A stretch of DNA of 64,000 nucleotides from Anaerococcus sp. Marseille-Q7828 (GCF_949769285.1 NZ_OX458331.1:124001-188000); one strand, 5' to 3'. Shown: positions 1-9,577, counted from the first letter of the stretch. A program made the numbers and translations. The notes: a model not told the origin generated them from the letters alone.

Positions 1-718
1 CTTCTGCCCTGTTCTTTTTGGCAACTGCCGCATCGTACTCAAAATTGTTGAATTTATCGAATTCAAATTCTTCAAATGGTTCTGCCTGCCATAGTCTTAG
101 AGTATTTACTTTACCATTTTTGTATCCTACAACTGGCATATCAAATGGAACAGCCTTTACCTGTTGGTCCTTGAAATTGACAATTCTTGAGTCTGAATCA
201 ACTCTAATGGACCAGCCATCTCCATCTTTTATCCAGCTGTCACCGTGTTCTTTTTGAAATCCATTTTCAAATGTTTGTTTGAAAATCCCCTCACGGTAGC
301 GAACTCCATAGCCGTACATATTAATATCTTGGGTTGCTGCAGAATCCATAAAACAAGCCGCAAGTCTGCCTAGGCCACCATTACCCAAAGCGGCATCATC
401 TTCATAATCCTCTATGGCTTCAAAGTCTATGTCTATTTCATCTAATAATTCTTTTACTTCATCATAAATACCTAGGTTAATAAGGTTATTTCCTAAAGAC
501 TTACCCACCAAAAATTCTGCTGAAAAATAATAGGCACTTTTCTCATAGCGAGAATTTGCCTTACTTTGCCTCCAACTTTGGTTTATACGTTCCATTATTG
601 TATCGCAAAGGGCATCGTATTTATCTTTTTCACTTGTTTCATCAAAACTTTTAAGAGTAATCCTCTGTAAGTTTTCTACATAATTTTCTATAAATTTATT
701 TTTTTCTATTTTATCCAT
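1..718 (-). CDS. glgP: Glycogen/maltodextrin phosphorylase, N-terminal part (runs off window)
   Basis: Family function: phosphorolysis of alpha-1,4-glucan to glucose-1-phosphate, cytosolic and PLP-dependent. Only the first 239 codons are in the window; the PLP-binding C-terminal half lies outside. I read the frame on the minus strand from an ATG at 718. Diagnostic motifs are YFSAEFLVGKSLGNNL near residue 70 and DDAALGNGGLGRLAACFMDS near residue 110. The start overlaps the malQ stop by 8 bases, with GGGAG upstream, so translation is probably coupled to malQ. Pairing with malQ points to glycogen or maltodextrin breakdown. Family call is secure; glycogen versus maltodextrin preference cannot be told. 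Confidence 0.93.
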   Translation of the reverse strand, partial: MDKIEKNKFIENYVENLQRITLKSFDETSEKDKYDALCDTIMERINQSWRQSKANSRYEKSAYYFSAEFLVGKSLGNNLINLGIYDEVKELLDEIDIDFEAIEDYEDDAALGNGGLGRLAACFMDSAATQDINMYGYGVRYREGIFKQTFENGFQKEHGDSWIKDGDGWSIRVDSDSRIVNFKDQQVKAVPFDMPVVGYKNGKVNTLRLWQAEPFEEFEFDKFNNFEYDAAVAKKNRAE

Positions 719-2219
719 TGTATCTCCCATATAATCTGGACATTTCTTTGATTTTTAGTGCCAGACTGTCAGTAAAATCTTCTTTTTTTGCTCTCCACTT
801 CCAATTATCACCCAAAGTTCCTGGACTATTGATTTGTGAAGTGTTATCCAATTCCAAGAAATCTTGGATTTCAAACATGGCCAAATCAGAAACTGAGGCC
901 ATAAGATTTCTGATGATCCTCCATTGATAATCATCTCCATCCTTAAGACCAAAGTATCTTTCTACTAATTCTAAGTCTTCCTCATCCATAGTTTCAAGCC
1001 AACCCTTTAGGGTTGATGAATCGTGGGTTGATGAGTAAACTACTGAGTTTCTCAAGTAATTGTGAGGCAAGTAATTGCTATCAAAGTTCTCTCCAAAGGC
1101 AAATTGAATCACATTCATACCTGGAAAACCGTAAGTATCCTTTAGGTCATCGACCTCTTTAGTTATATAACCTAAATCTTCTGCTATAAATTGCTTGTCT
1201 GGGAACTTCTTTCTAATATGATCAAAAAAGTCATAGCCGCCACCTTCTATCCAATCACCAAATTTAGCATTTTCATCGCTTGCAGGTATAGCATAGAACT
1301 TTTCAAAGCCCCTAAAATGATCAAGCCTTAGCAGGTCATAAGTCCTAAAGGCCATCTCAATTCTTTTTTCCCAAAAGCTATAAGAATCTTTTTTCATCTT
1401 GTCCCAATCATACACAGGATTGCCCCATAGCTGGCCATCTTCAGAATAGGCATCTGGTGGAGCTCCTCCAACTGTGATAGCTTCTTTGCTTTCTGGATCT
1501 AACTTCAATATATCAGAATTTACCCAAGCATCGCAAGAATCATAAGCCACATATATTGGCAAGTCTCCAATGATTTGGATATTTCTCCTGTTGGCGTATT
1601 GTTTTAGTTCATTCCATTGTTTAAAAAATTCATACTGGATGAAAATATAAAAATCTATATCTTCTTGGTGTTTTTCTTTAAATTCTTTTAGAGCGATTTT
1701 GTCCCTATCACGTAATTTCTCGTCCCATTCAATCCAACTAATGTCAAGAGAGTCACGTTTTATAGCCATAAATAAAGCATAATCTTCAATCCAAAACGCT
1801 TCTTCTTTCCTAAACTTTTTGATTTCCTTATCAAGTTTGCCCTTGGAATTTTCATAGGCTTTTTCTAATATCCTATATCTTAGATTGTACTGGATAGCAT
1901 AGTCAACATACCTATCGTTGTCTCCAAAGTTTAAAGACTCTAAGTATTCTTTTTCCAAAAGCCCATCTTCTATTAGCATATCCAAGTCTACAAAGTATGG
2001 ATTTCCAGCAAAAGATGAGAATGATTGGTAGGGACTATCACCATATGAAGTTTGTCCCAATGGCAAAATTTGCCAATACCTAATAGAAGCATCAGATATA
2101 AAATCCACTACATTATAGGCTTCTTTGCCAAATGTTCCTATTCCATAAGATGATGGTATAGAAAATATAGGCATTATAAGGCCATTTCCTCTTTGTAATC
2201 TGTCTTGTACTTTCTTCAT
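711..2219 (-). CDS. malQ: 4-alpha-glucanotransferase (amylomaltase)
   Basis: Transfers alpha-1,4-glucan segments between maltodextrins, releasing glucose; GH77 family, cytosolic. About 502 residues, the usual bacterial length. Visible motifs include the N-terminal GNGLIMPIFSIPSSYGIGTFG, then WQILPLGQTSYGDSPYQSFS, IGDLPIYVAYDSCDAW, LLRLDHFRGFEKFYAIP (catalytic Asp in RLDHFRG) and FIAEDLG (catalytic Glu). I chose ATG 2219 over the adjacent TTG 2222 because AAGGAG sits 5 bases upstream of it. It lies 9 bases after the preceding gene and overlaps glgP, so the two glucan enzymes are expressed together. Confident. Confidence 0.95.
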   Translation of the reverse strand: MKKVQDRLQRGNGLIMPIFSIPSSYGIGTFGKEAYNVVDFISDASIRYWQILPLGQTSYGDSPYQSFSSFAGNPYFVDLDMLIEDGLLEKEYLESLNFGDNDRYVDYAIQYNLRYRILEKAYENSKGKLDKEIKKFRKEEAFWIEDYALFMAIKRDSLDISWIEWDEKLRDRDKIALKEFKEKHQEDIDFYIFIQYEFFKQWNELKQYANRRNIQIIGDLPIYVAYDSCDAWVNSDILKLDPESKEAITVGGAPPDAYSEDGQLWGNPVYDWDKMKKDSYSFWEKRIEMAFRTYDLLRLDHFRGFEKFYAIPASDENAKFGDWIEGGGYDFFDHIRKKFPDKQFIAEDLGYITKEVDDLKDTYGFPGMNVIQFAFGENFDSNYLPHNYLRNSVVYSSTHDSSTLKGWLETMDEEDLELVERYFGLKDGDDYQWRIIRNLMASVSDLAMFEIQDFLELDNTSQINSPGTLGDNWKWRAKKEDFTDSLALKIKEMSRLYGRYNG

Positions 2220-2228
2220 CAAATCTCC

Positions 2229-2540
2229 TTAGACTAGTTTCATAAAATTAATTACAGGAACTTCATAAGGATGGTTTTCTTTTATAATCATAAAAACTCT
2301 GTCCTTATCAACTTCTTTTATCCTAAATTCTAACTTTGCTTCATTTACAGTAGTGTGCTCTCCTATATTGCCTATGTCGGGATTTGAACCTTCTAGAGGT
2401 GTAAAATGACCTATCACAGGACTTTCTGCAAAGACTGAATCATACCCATCATCATATAAAAATCCTTCTTTGTTTAGTGCCTCTATTAGATTCCACTTAT
2501 CTTCATCAGGTATATAAAGCTCACATTTAAGATATTCCAT
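2229..2540 (-). CDS. Small Nif3/CutA-like domain protein
   Basis: A 103-residue protein resembling the PII/CutA-like domain found alone, or inserted in Nif3 (YqfO) proteins. The signature is GHFTPLEGSNPDIGNIGE in the middle and ENHPYEVPVINF at the C-terminus, where family members carry a conserved HPYE. The molecular function of the stand-alone domain is not established; metal or ligand binding is only suggested by the fold. I moved the start to ATG 2540, which has GAAAGG just upstream; a longer reading to 2603 would run deep into the preceding gene. It overlaps the upstream gene by 14 bases and ends 9 bases before malQ. Confidence 0.72.
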   Translation of the reverse strand: MEYLKCELYIPDEDKWNLIEALNKEGFLYDDGYDSVFAESPVIGHFTPLEGSNPDIGNIGEHTTVNEAKLEFRIKEVDKDRVFMIIKENHPYEVPVINFMKLV

Positions 2541-3150
2541 AATCTTTCCTTTCAAAATATATAAGTCCACTATAAGTTCTACTTTGTCTTTCAAACTGGT
2601 CAAAATCGACCCTGTATGGCCTGCCCCAGCTTGATATAAGAAGCTCGTGGTGATCTCCCATATCGTTACATTCGGTAATCGTCACCCCATGATGGCTCAT
2701 AACTTTGACCTCAGGGCTTAGCCAATTGATAAAGATTACAGGCAAGTCCCTATACAAAGCTTCATTGATAAAGTCAATCTTTTGGGTCTTGCTTTTCTTC
2801 TTAAACATAAAGTCTTCAATAAGATGACTATTAAGTTTAAGATTCCTATCAGCAATTATTCTCTTGCTCCTTCGATCAAGGGCAAGGACTGTTGGCACTC
2901 CATTGGCATGGGGCCTGAGCTTTTTAAAAAATTCATAATGATAGGCATTATATTCTTCAAGGGTAAAGATTTCGTCTCTATGGTAGAGATAAAGATAGGT
3001 GTTGGTAAATGCTGTCACCACACAAGACCTGTCTCTATAAAATTTGTTTACCCCCATGTGCATGAGAGAATTTTGAAAACCACCATAGTAAATACCCTGA
3101 GGGACTCTTATTGGCACAAACTTACCTACTTGGCTATTTTTTAGTTTCAT
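2527..3150 (-). CDS. Putative papain-fold (C39-like) cysteine peptidase-like protein
   Basis: About 207 residues, no signal peptide or membrane segment seen. The layout recalls C39/papain-fold proteins: a Cys in YRDRSCVVTAFTN near residue 45 and a later His in GDHHELLISSWG near residue 172, followed by a beta-rich YRVDFDQF end. I do not recognise a specific family, so the peptidase call is tentative and substrate unknown. ATG 3150 is preferred to an upstream TTG because GAAGGA precedes it. It overlaps the AI-2E permease gene upstream and the CutA-like gene downstream, so it belongs to this operon. A non-catalytic C39-like domain is an alternative. Confidence 0.5.
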   Translation of the reverse strand: MKLKNSQVGKFVPIRVPQGIYYGGFQNSLMHMGVNKFYRDRSCVVTAFTNTYLYLYHRDEIFTLEEYNAYHYEFFKKLRPHANGVPTVLALDRRSKRIIADRNLKLNSHLIEDFMFKKKSKTQKIDFINEALYRDLPVIFINWLSPEVKVMSHHGVTITECNDMGDHHELLISSWGRPYRVDFDQFERQSRTYSGLIYFERKDYGIS

Positions 3151-4339
3151 CTTTGTATCCTTCAATAAAATTCTTCTTCTGCTTATCCATAATATCTTTT
3201 TGATTGAAACCTTTCTTCATAAGTCTTTGTTCAACCTTCTCATGGGCTAGAGTGTATAAAACAGAAGCAACCGGGATACTAACAAGCATACCCACAATAC
3301 CAAAAAGCGAACCACCTATAGTTACTGAAGCCAAGACCCAAACGGCAGGTAGACCCACTTGGGCATCGGCAATGGCAGGATAGATTACATTTTCTTGAAC
3401 TTGTTGCATAATCACATCGTATATCAAAAATATAAGGGCCTTGATCGGAGATTCAATAAATATAATTACTGCAGATATTCCAGCTCCAGCTATAGGTCCA
3501 AAGATTGGAATCAAATCTGATAGGCCCACCAATATTGAAATCATTGGAGCATTTGGTATAGAAAAAATCACCATACCTATATAAGTTAGGACAATGAGCA
3601 AGGCCACTGATATCATCCTAGAATAAATGTAGTCTTTAAAGGTGTGGTAGGATAAAGAAAAAACTTTATTTACATAGTCCGCATCTTTTTCATCTAAAAA
3701 AGCATACAAAAGCTTATTTCCATTTAATTTTAGCATATCCTTATAAATAAGTACAAAGATTGAAAAAACAACCACAGTAAATATAGTAATGGCACTTGAA
3801 CCAATTGAATTTATTATACTTGAAGTCATAGTAAGCAATGATTTGCTGTTGGTGTTTATATATTTAAAAATAGGTCCATTCATACTTAGCCAATTTACAT
3901 CCTCGGTTATTTCCCTAAAATCATTAGCATAGTTTTCTGTTAGGGAATTATTCTTCAAAATTTTATAGGTTTCATCTACAAAAACTGGCCATTTGCGGCT
4001 TAAGGTTAAGGCAGATTTGATAATTTGTGGAATAAAGATATTTAATAGCAAGGTTAAAAATAGCAATACGCATATCCAGGATAAAACTAAAGATACGCCA
4101 CGAATTGCCTTCTCTTGCTTTGGGTCCTTGTAATTTTCTCTAATCAACCTATAGAAAAAGTTCATAGGTATATTTATGATGTAGGCTAACATAAATCCTA
4201 TGATGAAGGGTTGGATTATCCTTATAAATTTGCCTAGAAAATCCAAAATTTCCCTAAGGTACCAGAAGGTAAAAAATACCCCAAGTCCTATCAATATTAT
4301 TTTGAGTATGTTTTTTGATCTTTCATCTAAATTGTGCAT
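3134..4339 (-). CDS. AI-2E family transporter (PerM/YdiK type)
   Basis: Integral membrane protein of 401 residues with about eight hydrophobic segments. It shows the family's central LVGLSDLIPIFGPIAGAG motif and the following MQQVQENVIYPAI. Members are variously linked to autoinducer-2 or other export and to ion transport; the substrate here cannot be predicted. AGGAG precedes ATG 4339. It is the first gene of the operon leading to malQ-glgP and is divergent from thiN. A second member (5059-6309) lies on the other side of thiN, with about the same topology but different termini. Confidence 0.88.
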   Translation of the reverse strand: MHNLDERSKNILKIILIGLGVFFTFWYLREILDFLGKFIRIIQPFIIGFMLAYIINIPMNFFYRLIRENYKDPKQEKAIRGVSLVLSWICVLLFLTLLLNIFIPQIIKSALTLSRKWPVFVDETYKILKNNSLTENYANDFREITEDVNWLSMNGPIFKYINTNSKSLLTMTSSIINSIGSSAITIFTVVVFSIFVLIYKDMLKLNGNKLLYAFLDEKDADYVNKVFSLSYHTFKDYIYSRMISVALLIVLTYIGMVIFSIPNAPMISILVGLSDLIPIFGPIAGAGISAVIIFIESPIKALIFLIYDVIMQQVQENVIYPAIADAQVGLPAVWVLASVTIGGSLFGIVGMLVSIPVASVLYTLAHEKVEQRLMKKGFNQKDIMDKQKKNFIEGYKDETKK

Positions 4340-4443
4340 TTATTTTCTCCTAGTAATTTACAATAATTTTACCCCTAATGATATTTTTTCTCTAAAATAA
4401 ATTTTGGGATATAATCTATATAAGAAATCCAAAGGAGGATATT

Positions 4444-5052
4444 TTGAGTAAATGTTATATTATAGCAGGTGGAGAATTTGATGGTTTTTATGACCAAATC
4501 AAAGAAGATGACCTGGTAATTGCTGCTGATAAGGGCTACGAATATGTAAAAGAGGAGGGCCTTAAAGCAGATTTTATTGTAGGAGACTTTGATTCAACTA
4601 GCCTACCTGATGATGAAAATGTCATTAAATTAAGCCCAATTAAAGATGATACCGACACAAAGTCAGCCATGAAAATCGCCCAAGATAAGGGCTATAAGGA
4701 AATAATAATTTATGGAGGCTTGGGAGGACGTGAGTCCCATACCATATCAAATATAAGAAATGCTCTCGAATTTAAGAAGATGGGCATAGATGTAAGACTT
4801 AAGGCAAAGGATAAGGAATTAATAATAATAGAAGACGAATTATTCCAAAAATATGAAGATGATTATTATGTTTCAATATTTGCCCTATCTGAAGTTGCAA
4901 AAGGCCTTACAATAAAAGGACTTTACTATGAACTCGATAATTATGATATGGAGATTTCCGATAGTCTTGGAGTTTCAAATGAAACTTGTGGCAGAGGTTT
5001 TACTATTAATATCAAGGATGGTTATATTTTAATTATATTTGAAAAAAAGTAG
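4444..5052 (+). CDS. thiN: Thiamine pyrophosphokinase
   Basis: Converts thiamine plus ATP to thiamine pyrophosphate, the last step of salvage, in the cytosol. 202 residues, normal length. Motifs: VIAADKGYEYV, IVGDFDST, KDDTDTKSAM and YGGLGGRESHTISNI, the active-site blocks of the family. The start is TTG 4444 with a very strong AAAGGAGGAT ahead of it; no in-frame ATG offers such a site. A TATAAT at 4410-4415 could be its -10, but no good -35 is visible. It is monocistronic, ending in a bidirectional hairpin. It complements the TPP-riboswitch transporter operon near 47-50 kb. Confidence 0.95.
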   Translation: MSKCYIIAGGEFDGFYDQIKEDDLVIAADKGYEYVKEEGLKADFIVGDFDSTSLPDDENVIKLSPIKDDTDTKSAMKIAQDKGYKEIIIYGGLGGRESHTISNIRNALEFKKMGIDVRLKAKDKELIIIEDELFQKYEDDYYVSIFALSEVAKGLTIKGLYYELDNYDMEISDSLGVSNETCGRGFTINIKDGYILIIFEKK

Positions 5053-5077
5053 GGCAAATTACATTATTTGCTCTACT
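5041..5077. terminator. Bidirectional intrinsic terminator between thiN and the AI-2E gene
   Basis: Twelve-base arms at 5048-5059 and 5066-5077 pair with one G-T wobble around a 6-base loop. On the minus strand the hairpin is followed by seven T residues (plus-strand A-run 5042-5048). The stop codons of both convergent genes lie inside or beside the stem. Confidence 0.82.
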
Positions 5078-6309
5078 TCTTCTTTAGTAAAATCTTCTTC
5101 TAATCTTTCTTTGCGCATTTGCTCAAAGCTTTTATTGGCTTTTTCTCCTAGACTTTTTTCATCGATTTCTTTTTCTTTTAGTTTTTTTATAGTTCTATCT
5201 TCTTTTAAGGTATAAAAGACTGTTGCAAGAGGCATAAATAAAATCATGCCCATGATGCCAAATAATCTACCACCCAAAAATACAGAAACAAATATCCATA
5301 TAGCAGGAAGTCCAGAATGTTTGCCAATAACTAAGGGGTAGAAAATATTTTCTTGGACTTGTTGGAGGACTACCAAAAATATTATAAATACTAAGGATTG
5401 GAATGGTGATTGGATAAAAATCATAAGCATTCCAAAGGCAGCCGCAATAATTGGCCCAAAATATGGAATAATATCAAGAGCTCCAACCAAGATTGAAATC
5501 ATTCCTGCATATGGCAATTGCAAGATTTTCATGCCAATGTAGTTTAAAGTTCCTAGAACAAAACAAGACAAAAACCTTGTATCCAAAAATTTGGCAAAGG
5601 CATCATAAGTTAGTTTTGAAATATAATTTATAGTATCTGCCCTATCCTCAGCAAAGTTAGCATACAAGAACTTATTGGCGTTTATTTTTAAGTTCTTCTT
5701 ATTGATGCTGACATAAATTGAAAATATGAAACCCATTGCAATAGCAATCAGAGTCGAACTTACTGATGATAAAATGCTTTGAGCACGGTTAAGGACGTTT
5801 GATCCCTCACCACTTAGGTAGCTAGTTATTTTGTCGGATATGTTGTTTAGATCAAAACTTTCAAATTGGTTTCTAATATCAACCATAGCTTTATTCAAAG
5901 CTGGTATTTTTTCTGTATATTTTATAAGTGCATCAGCAAAGGCTGGAATGTTTTTTATAGCAGTCTGAGATGCATTGATGGTCTCTGGTATTATTACTAA
6001 TAAAATCAAGGTGACTGCCCCAAAGAATATGAGCCAGCTAAATATCAAAGATAAGATTAGTATAAGTTTTCTATGCTTTTTGGGGTCAAATAGCCTGCCA
6101 AAAACTTTATCTTGAAAAAAGTTCATAGGTAAGTTTATGACAAAAGCTATAGCAAAGCCCAACAAAATTGGTCTTATGACAGCATAAATGCTTACCAAAA
6201 AAGAGCTAACTGGCTCTACATACCATAAGGTAAAAAAAGCCAGTAACAAGATAAGACCAACTCTCAAATTATTTTTGGATTTTCTATCCAAGTTGTTGGT
6301 AATCTTCAT
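5059..6309 (-). CDS. AI-2E family transporter, second copy
   Basis: 416-residue polytopic membrane protein, paralogous to the one at 3134-4339. Shared landmarks are the N-terminal FAIAFVINLPMNFF, the LVGALDIIPYFGPIIAAAFG motif and LQQVQENIFYPLVIG, with a charged C-terminal tail of about 50 residues rich in Lys and Glu. Substrate unknown. It is the last gene of the typA-rex-ABC-F operon, 25 bases after the ABC-F gene, and its stop lies in a terminator stem. Two paralogues flanking thiN suggest an old duplication, although gene order may be chance. Confidence 0.88.
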   Translation of the reverse strand: MKITNNLDRKSKNNLRVGLILLLAFFTLWYVEPVSSFLVSIYAVIRPILLGFAIAFVINLPMNFFQDKVFGRLFDPKKHRKLILILSLIFSWLIFFGAVTLILLVIIPETINASQTAIKNIPAFADALIKYTEKIPALNKAMVDIRNQFESFDLNNISDKITSYLSGEGSNVLNRAQSILSSVSSTLIAIAMGFIFSIYVSINKKNLKINANKFLYANFAEDRADTINYISKLTYDAFAKFLDTRFLSCFVLGTLNYIGMKILQLPYAGMISILVGALDIIPYFGPIIAAAFGMLMIFIQSPFQSLVFIIFLVVLQQVQENIFYPLVIGKHSGLPAIWIFVSVFLGGRLFGIMGMILFMPLATVFYTLKEDRTIKKLKEKEIDEKSLGEKANKSFEQMRKERLEEDFTKEEVEQIM

Positions 6310-6334
6310 TATTTTCCTTCCTATTATTTAAAGT

Positions 6335-8260
6335 CTATCCTTCCAAGGATAAGTTAAGTTCAAACCACGTTTCGTCCAAGTTTTCTTTTTCTTCTTCCAA
6401 AGATTTAATCTGGGCAAAGATATCTTTTACCAAGTCTTGGTCTTGATAGAAATCAGCTGATAAAGTGAGCTCATTTAGTTCTCCTAATCTTTCTTCAACT
6501 TCATCCATCCTCTGTTCGATTTTTTTAATATCATTTTTTATTTTTTTTATCTCGTTGCGTTTAAGATTTTGCTTCTTTTTTTCTTTGTTTAGCTGAGTTT
6601 TTGAAATAGTCTGACTTTCTTCATCCTTAGCCATCATTTCTTTTTGCTTTTCAACATAATAATCATAGTTACCAAGGTATTCGCTCATGCCATCATCTTG
6701 CATTTCGAGGATTTTGACGGCGATTTTGTTTAAGAAATACCTGTCGTGGCTTATGATTAGAACCGTTCCCTCATAGTCAAGGATAGCATCTTCTAGGATT
6801 TCCTTTGAATCAATGTCTAAGTGGTTGGTTGGCTCATCCATTAGGATAAAGTTGGTGTCAGATATCATTAGTTTTAAAAGCGATATTCTGGCACGCTCAC
6901 CACCTGATAGTTTAGATATTTCTCTATCCACATCATCATTATAGAACATAAACTTGGCTAGATATGATCTGATTTCAAAGTTAGTTAGCATTGGATAAGT
7001 TGCTGATATTTCTTCAAAAATTGTGTTGGACAAATTCAAAGATTTTTGTTCCTGATCAAAGTAGCCAATATTTACACTTTGACCAATTTTTATTTTGCCT
7101 GAGGATGGGATTTCTTCAGCCAAAATGATTTTAAAGAGAGTTGTTTTTCCAACTCCATTTTCACCAATAATAGCTGTCCTCTCGTTTCTGAAAATATCAA
7201 AGCTAATATTTTTAAAAATTTCTTTGTCATCATAAGATTTAGAAAGTTTATTTACCTTTAGAACATCTTCCCCACTTTGGATTCTCGGGGTGAATTTTAA
7301 TTTCATTGCATTGGCTATTTGATCTGGAGCCTCGATTCTTTCCATCTTGTCAAGAAGTTTTTGCCTAGACCTTGATTGGGAAATGCCTCTTTTTCTTTTG
7401 GAACCGCCTAGGTTTTTTAGCCTATCAATAATTTCTTCTTGTCTGGCGATTTCCTTCTGCTGGCTCTTGTACTGGTGTAGCCTTACTTCTAAATCTTTCT
7501 TTCTTTTTTGCATAAAGCTAGTGTAGTTGCCCGCATAGATATTTAAAGACCCATTTTCCATAAGAAAAACCTTATTTACAGTCGCATCCAAAAAATACCT
7601 ATCGTGGGAAATCACCACAACAGATCCTTCATAATTTTTGATGAAATTCTCCAAAAATCTGATGGCGTTGATATCCAAGTGGTTGGTAGGTTCATCTAGT
7701 AAAATCAAGTCTGGCTTTTCTAACAAGAGATAAGCAAGCTCAACTCTTGCCTTTTGTCCACCTGATAGAGTCCTTATACTCTTATCAAAGTCCTCGCTCT
7801 CAAAGCCCATAGCCTTTAAGGTTCCCTCAAGTTCAGACTTTATAGAGTAGCCGTTGTTTTTTTCAAATTTTTCAAATAATCTATTATGTTCCTCCAAAAG
7901 TTTTTGCATCCCTTCTTCAGAAAGGTCAGTTCTTGTAAGTTCTTTTTCAATTGACCTCAGTTCTTTTTCTATGCCGATAAGATTTGAAAAAACTCCCATA
8001 CAATGATCATAGATACTTTGGTCGGTGTCAGTAGATAGTTGTTGTTTTAAATAGCCGATTTTTAGGCCGTTTGGTATATAGATTTCTCCACTATCCTTAG
8101 ATAGTTCTCCTACTATAATTTTAAAAAGGGTGGATTTGCCAGCCCCATTGTTACCAATAAGACCAACCTTATCACCCTTTTCTATTATAAAGCTAATATC
8201 AGTAAATATATCCCTAGTAGGATAAGATTTACTTAAATTGCTTGCCGATAATATATTCAT
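6335..8260 (-). CDS. ABC-F family ribosome-associated ATPase
   Basis: 641 residues with two ABC ATPase domains and no membrane segments. Walker A motifs are GNNGAGKST near residue 37 and GENGVGKTT near 363. Signatures are LSGGQKARVELAYLL and LSGGERARISLLKLM, and both Walker B blocks read LDEPTNHLDI or MDEPTNHLDI. The domains are joined by a charged helical linker, and a C-terminal coiled coil rich in Lys/Glu resembles YdiF. ABC-F proteins act on ribosomes in translation control or antibiotic protection; which applies here is not evident. Its ATG overlaps the rex stop by one base (TAATG), implying coupling. Confidence 0.92.
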   Translation of the reverse strand: MNILSASNLSKSYPTRDIFTDISFIIEKGDKVGLIGNNGAGKSTLFKIIVGELSKDSGEIYIPNGLKIGYLKQQLSTDTDQSIYDHCMGVFSNLIGIEKELRSIEKELTRTDLSEEGMQKLLEEHNRLFEKFEKNNGYSIKSELEGTLKAMGFESEDFDKSIRTLSGGQKARVELAYLLLEKPDLILLDEPTNHLDINAIRFLENFIKNYEGSVVVISHDRYFLDATVNKVFLMENGSLNIYAGNYTSFMQKRKKDLEVRLHQYKSQQKEIARQEEIIDRLKNLGGSKRKRGISQSRSRQKLLDKMERIEAPDQIANAMKLKFTPRIQSGEDVLKVNKLSKSYDDKEIFKNISFDIFRNERTAIIGENGVGKTTLFKIILAEEIPSSGKIKIGQSVNIGYFDQEQKSLNLSNTIFEEISATYPMLTNFEIRSYLAKFMFYNDDVDREISKLSGGERARISLLKLMISDTNFILMDEPTNHLDIDSKEILEDAILDYEGTVLIISHDRYFLNKIAVKILEMQDDGMSEYLGNYDYYVEKQKEMMAKDEESQTISKTQLNKEKKKQNLKRNEIKKIKNDIKKIEQRMDEVEERLGELNELTLSADFYQDQDLVKDIFAQIKSLEEEKENLDETWFELNLSLEG

Positions 8261-8898
8261 TAAAAATTATAGTCCTGTGGAGAATTGATGAAATATGTAA
8301 GTGTAAACAATGATTCATCTAAGTGTACGTTTTCTAACACTACTCCATTTTTAGTTTTTAAATCTACTGGAGAAAAATTCCATATACCCTTTACATCTCC
8401 ATCGCAAAGTATATCGCAAATTTCTTGGCTTGCTTCTTTTGGAGTTGCAATTATTCCTATATCTACCTTGTTGTTTTCAAGATACGTAGCAAGATTGTCA
8501 ATATCTTCTATTTTTAAGTCAGAAGGTGCATTTTTATTAGGCTCTTTATCAAAAACTGCACTAAATTTGTAGCCTAAGGTTTTAAAAGATTCGTATTGAT
8601 AAAGGGCATGGCCAATATTACCATAACCGATTAGTACCATTTTGTATTCTTTATCAACGCCGATTATCTTTGATAATTCATCCATAAGATCTCTTACATT
8701 GTAGCCATAGCCTTGTTGACCAAAGCAACCATAGTGGTTTAGGTCTTGTCTGATTTGGCTGGCTGTAAGGCCAGTGATCTCAGAAAGTTCTTTTGATGAT
8801 ACTCTTACAATCCCCTTGTCATTGATACTTTCTAAATATCTGTAGTACTTTGGTAATCTTTTAATTACTGATAGAGATACTCCGTTGTCTTTAACCAT
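8260..8898 (-). CDS. rex: Redox-sensing transcriptional repressor Rex
   Basis: Winged-helix repressor that senses NADH/NAD+ and controls fermentative genes in low-GC Gram-positives. 212 residues. The N-terminal DNA-binding domain carries RVSSKELSEITGLTASQIRQDL and YGCFGQQGYGYNV; the C-terminal Rossmann domain has GYGNIGHAL at about residue 90. Start ATG 8898 has GAGGG upstream and lies within the end of the preceding membrane-protein gene (8-base overlap). Target operators were not searched exhaustively. Presence of Rex fits an obligate or facultative fermenter. Confidence 0.96.
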   Translation of the reverse strand: MVKDNGVSLSVIKRLPKYYRYLESINDKGIVRVSSKELSEITGLTASQIRQDLNHYGCFGQQGYGYNVRDLMDELSKIIGVDKEYKMVLIGYGNIGHALYQYESFKTLGYKFSAVFDKEPNKNAPSDLKIEDIDNLATYLENNKVDIGIIATPKEASQEICDILCDGDVKGIWNFSPVDLKTKNGVVLENVHLDESLFTLTYFINSPQDYNF

Positions 8899-9577
8899 TA
8901 TTTCCCTCGCCTTCTTTATTGATTAAATCTTCATCTGTTAAATCTTCTACAAAAATCACTTTTTCAGTATTATACTCTATTTTTTCATCATTGTTAGATT
9001 CAAAGACAATTTTTTCACCAATTTTTAGGTCTTCACTAGAAATATTAGTATTTTCTAGGGTAATTTCTTCATTTTCAGCCTTAAGATTATCATCAAATAA
9101 ATTATTATCTGATGTATCTTCATAGTCATAAGCTAGACTTTCTTCTGATAAATCTTTATTTTTGCTCATAAATCTTTTAAGTTTTAGCGAGTTTATTAGG
9201 TGAAAAACATACAAAACTATAAGGCTTGTGTATAAAATCATTTGACTATTTTGGTTTAGTAACTGATTAGCAAAACTTATCGTTGATGGCATCTGTGGTA
9301 CAAACCTTGATAGGACAAGTATAGCTGGTATGCTAAGTAGTCCAAAGGCTAGGGCAGTAAGTATGGCCGTTAGTATAGAAAAACCAAAGGCATCTTTTTG
9401 TAAAAGTATGTGGAGGGCAAAAACTAGCATCAAAATCCAGGCAAGTAAAAAAGCAAAGGCCCAGATATATGTGACAAGCCAAATTGGAGATTTCATAGAG
9501 ATTATTGTAGTCACAAATATTATTAGGATTATAATGCTTATTGTTTGACTTAGGACTTTTTCAAATCTTTTGTTCAT
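8891..9577 (-). CDS. Four-TM membrane protein with acidic cytoplasmic tail
   Basis: 228 residues, family not recognised. Residues about 10-130 hold four hydrophobic segments, followed by KLKRFMSKNKD and then about 90 residues of Asp/Glu/Asn-rich sequence with no obvious fold. It sits 8 bases after typA and overlaps rex by 8 bases, so it is co-translated with the redox regulator. There is no signal peptide distinct from the first TM. A role in membrane stress or redox signalling would be guesswork. The tail resembles other low-complexity acidic tails in this window (NupP-like permease, DUF4097 protein). Confidence 0.7.
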   Translation of the reverse strand: MNKRFEKVLSQTISIIILIIFVTTIISMKSPIWLVTYIWAFAFLLAWILMLVFALHILLQKDAFGFSILTAILTALAFGLLSIPAILVLSRFVPQMPSTISFANQLLNQNSQMILYTSLIVLYVFHLINSLKLKRFMSKNKDLSEESLAYDYEDTSDNNLFDDNLKAENEEITLENTNISSEDLKIGEKIVFESNNDEKIEYNTEKVIFVEDLTDEDLINKEGEGNNG

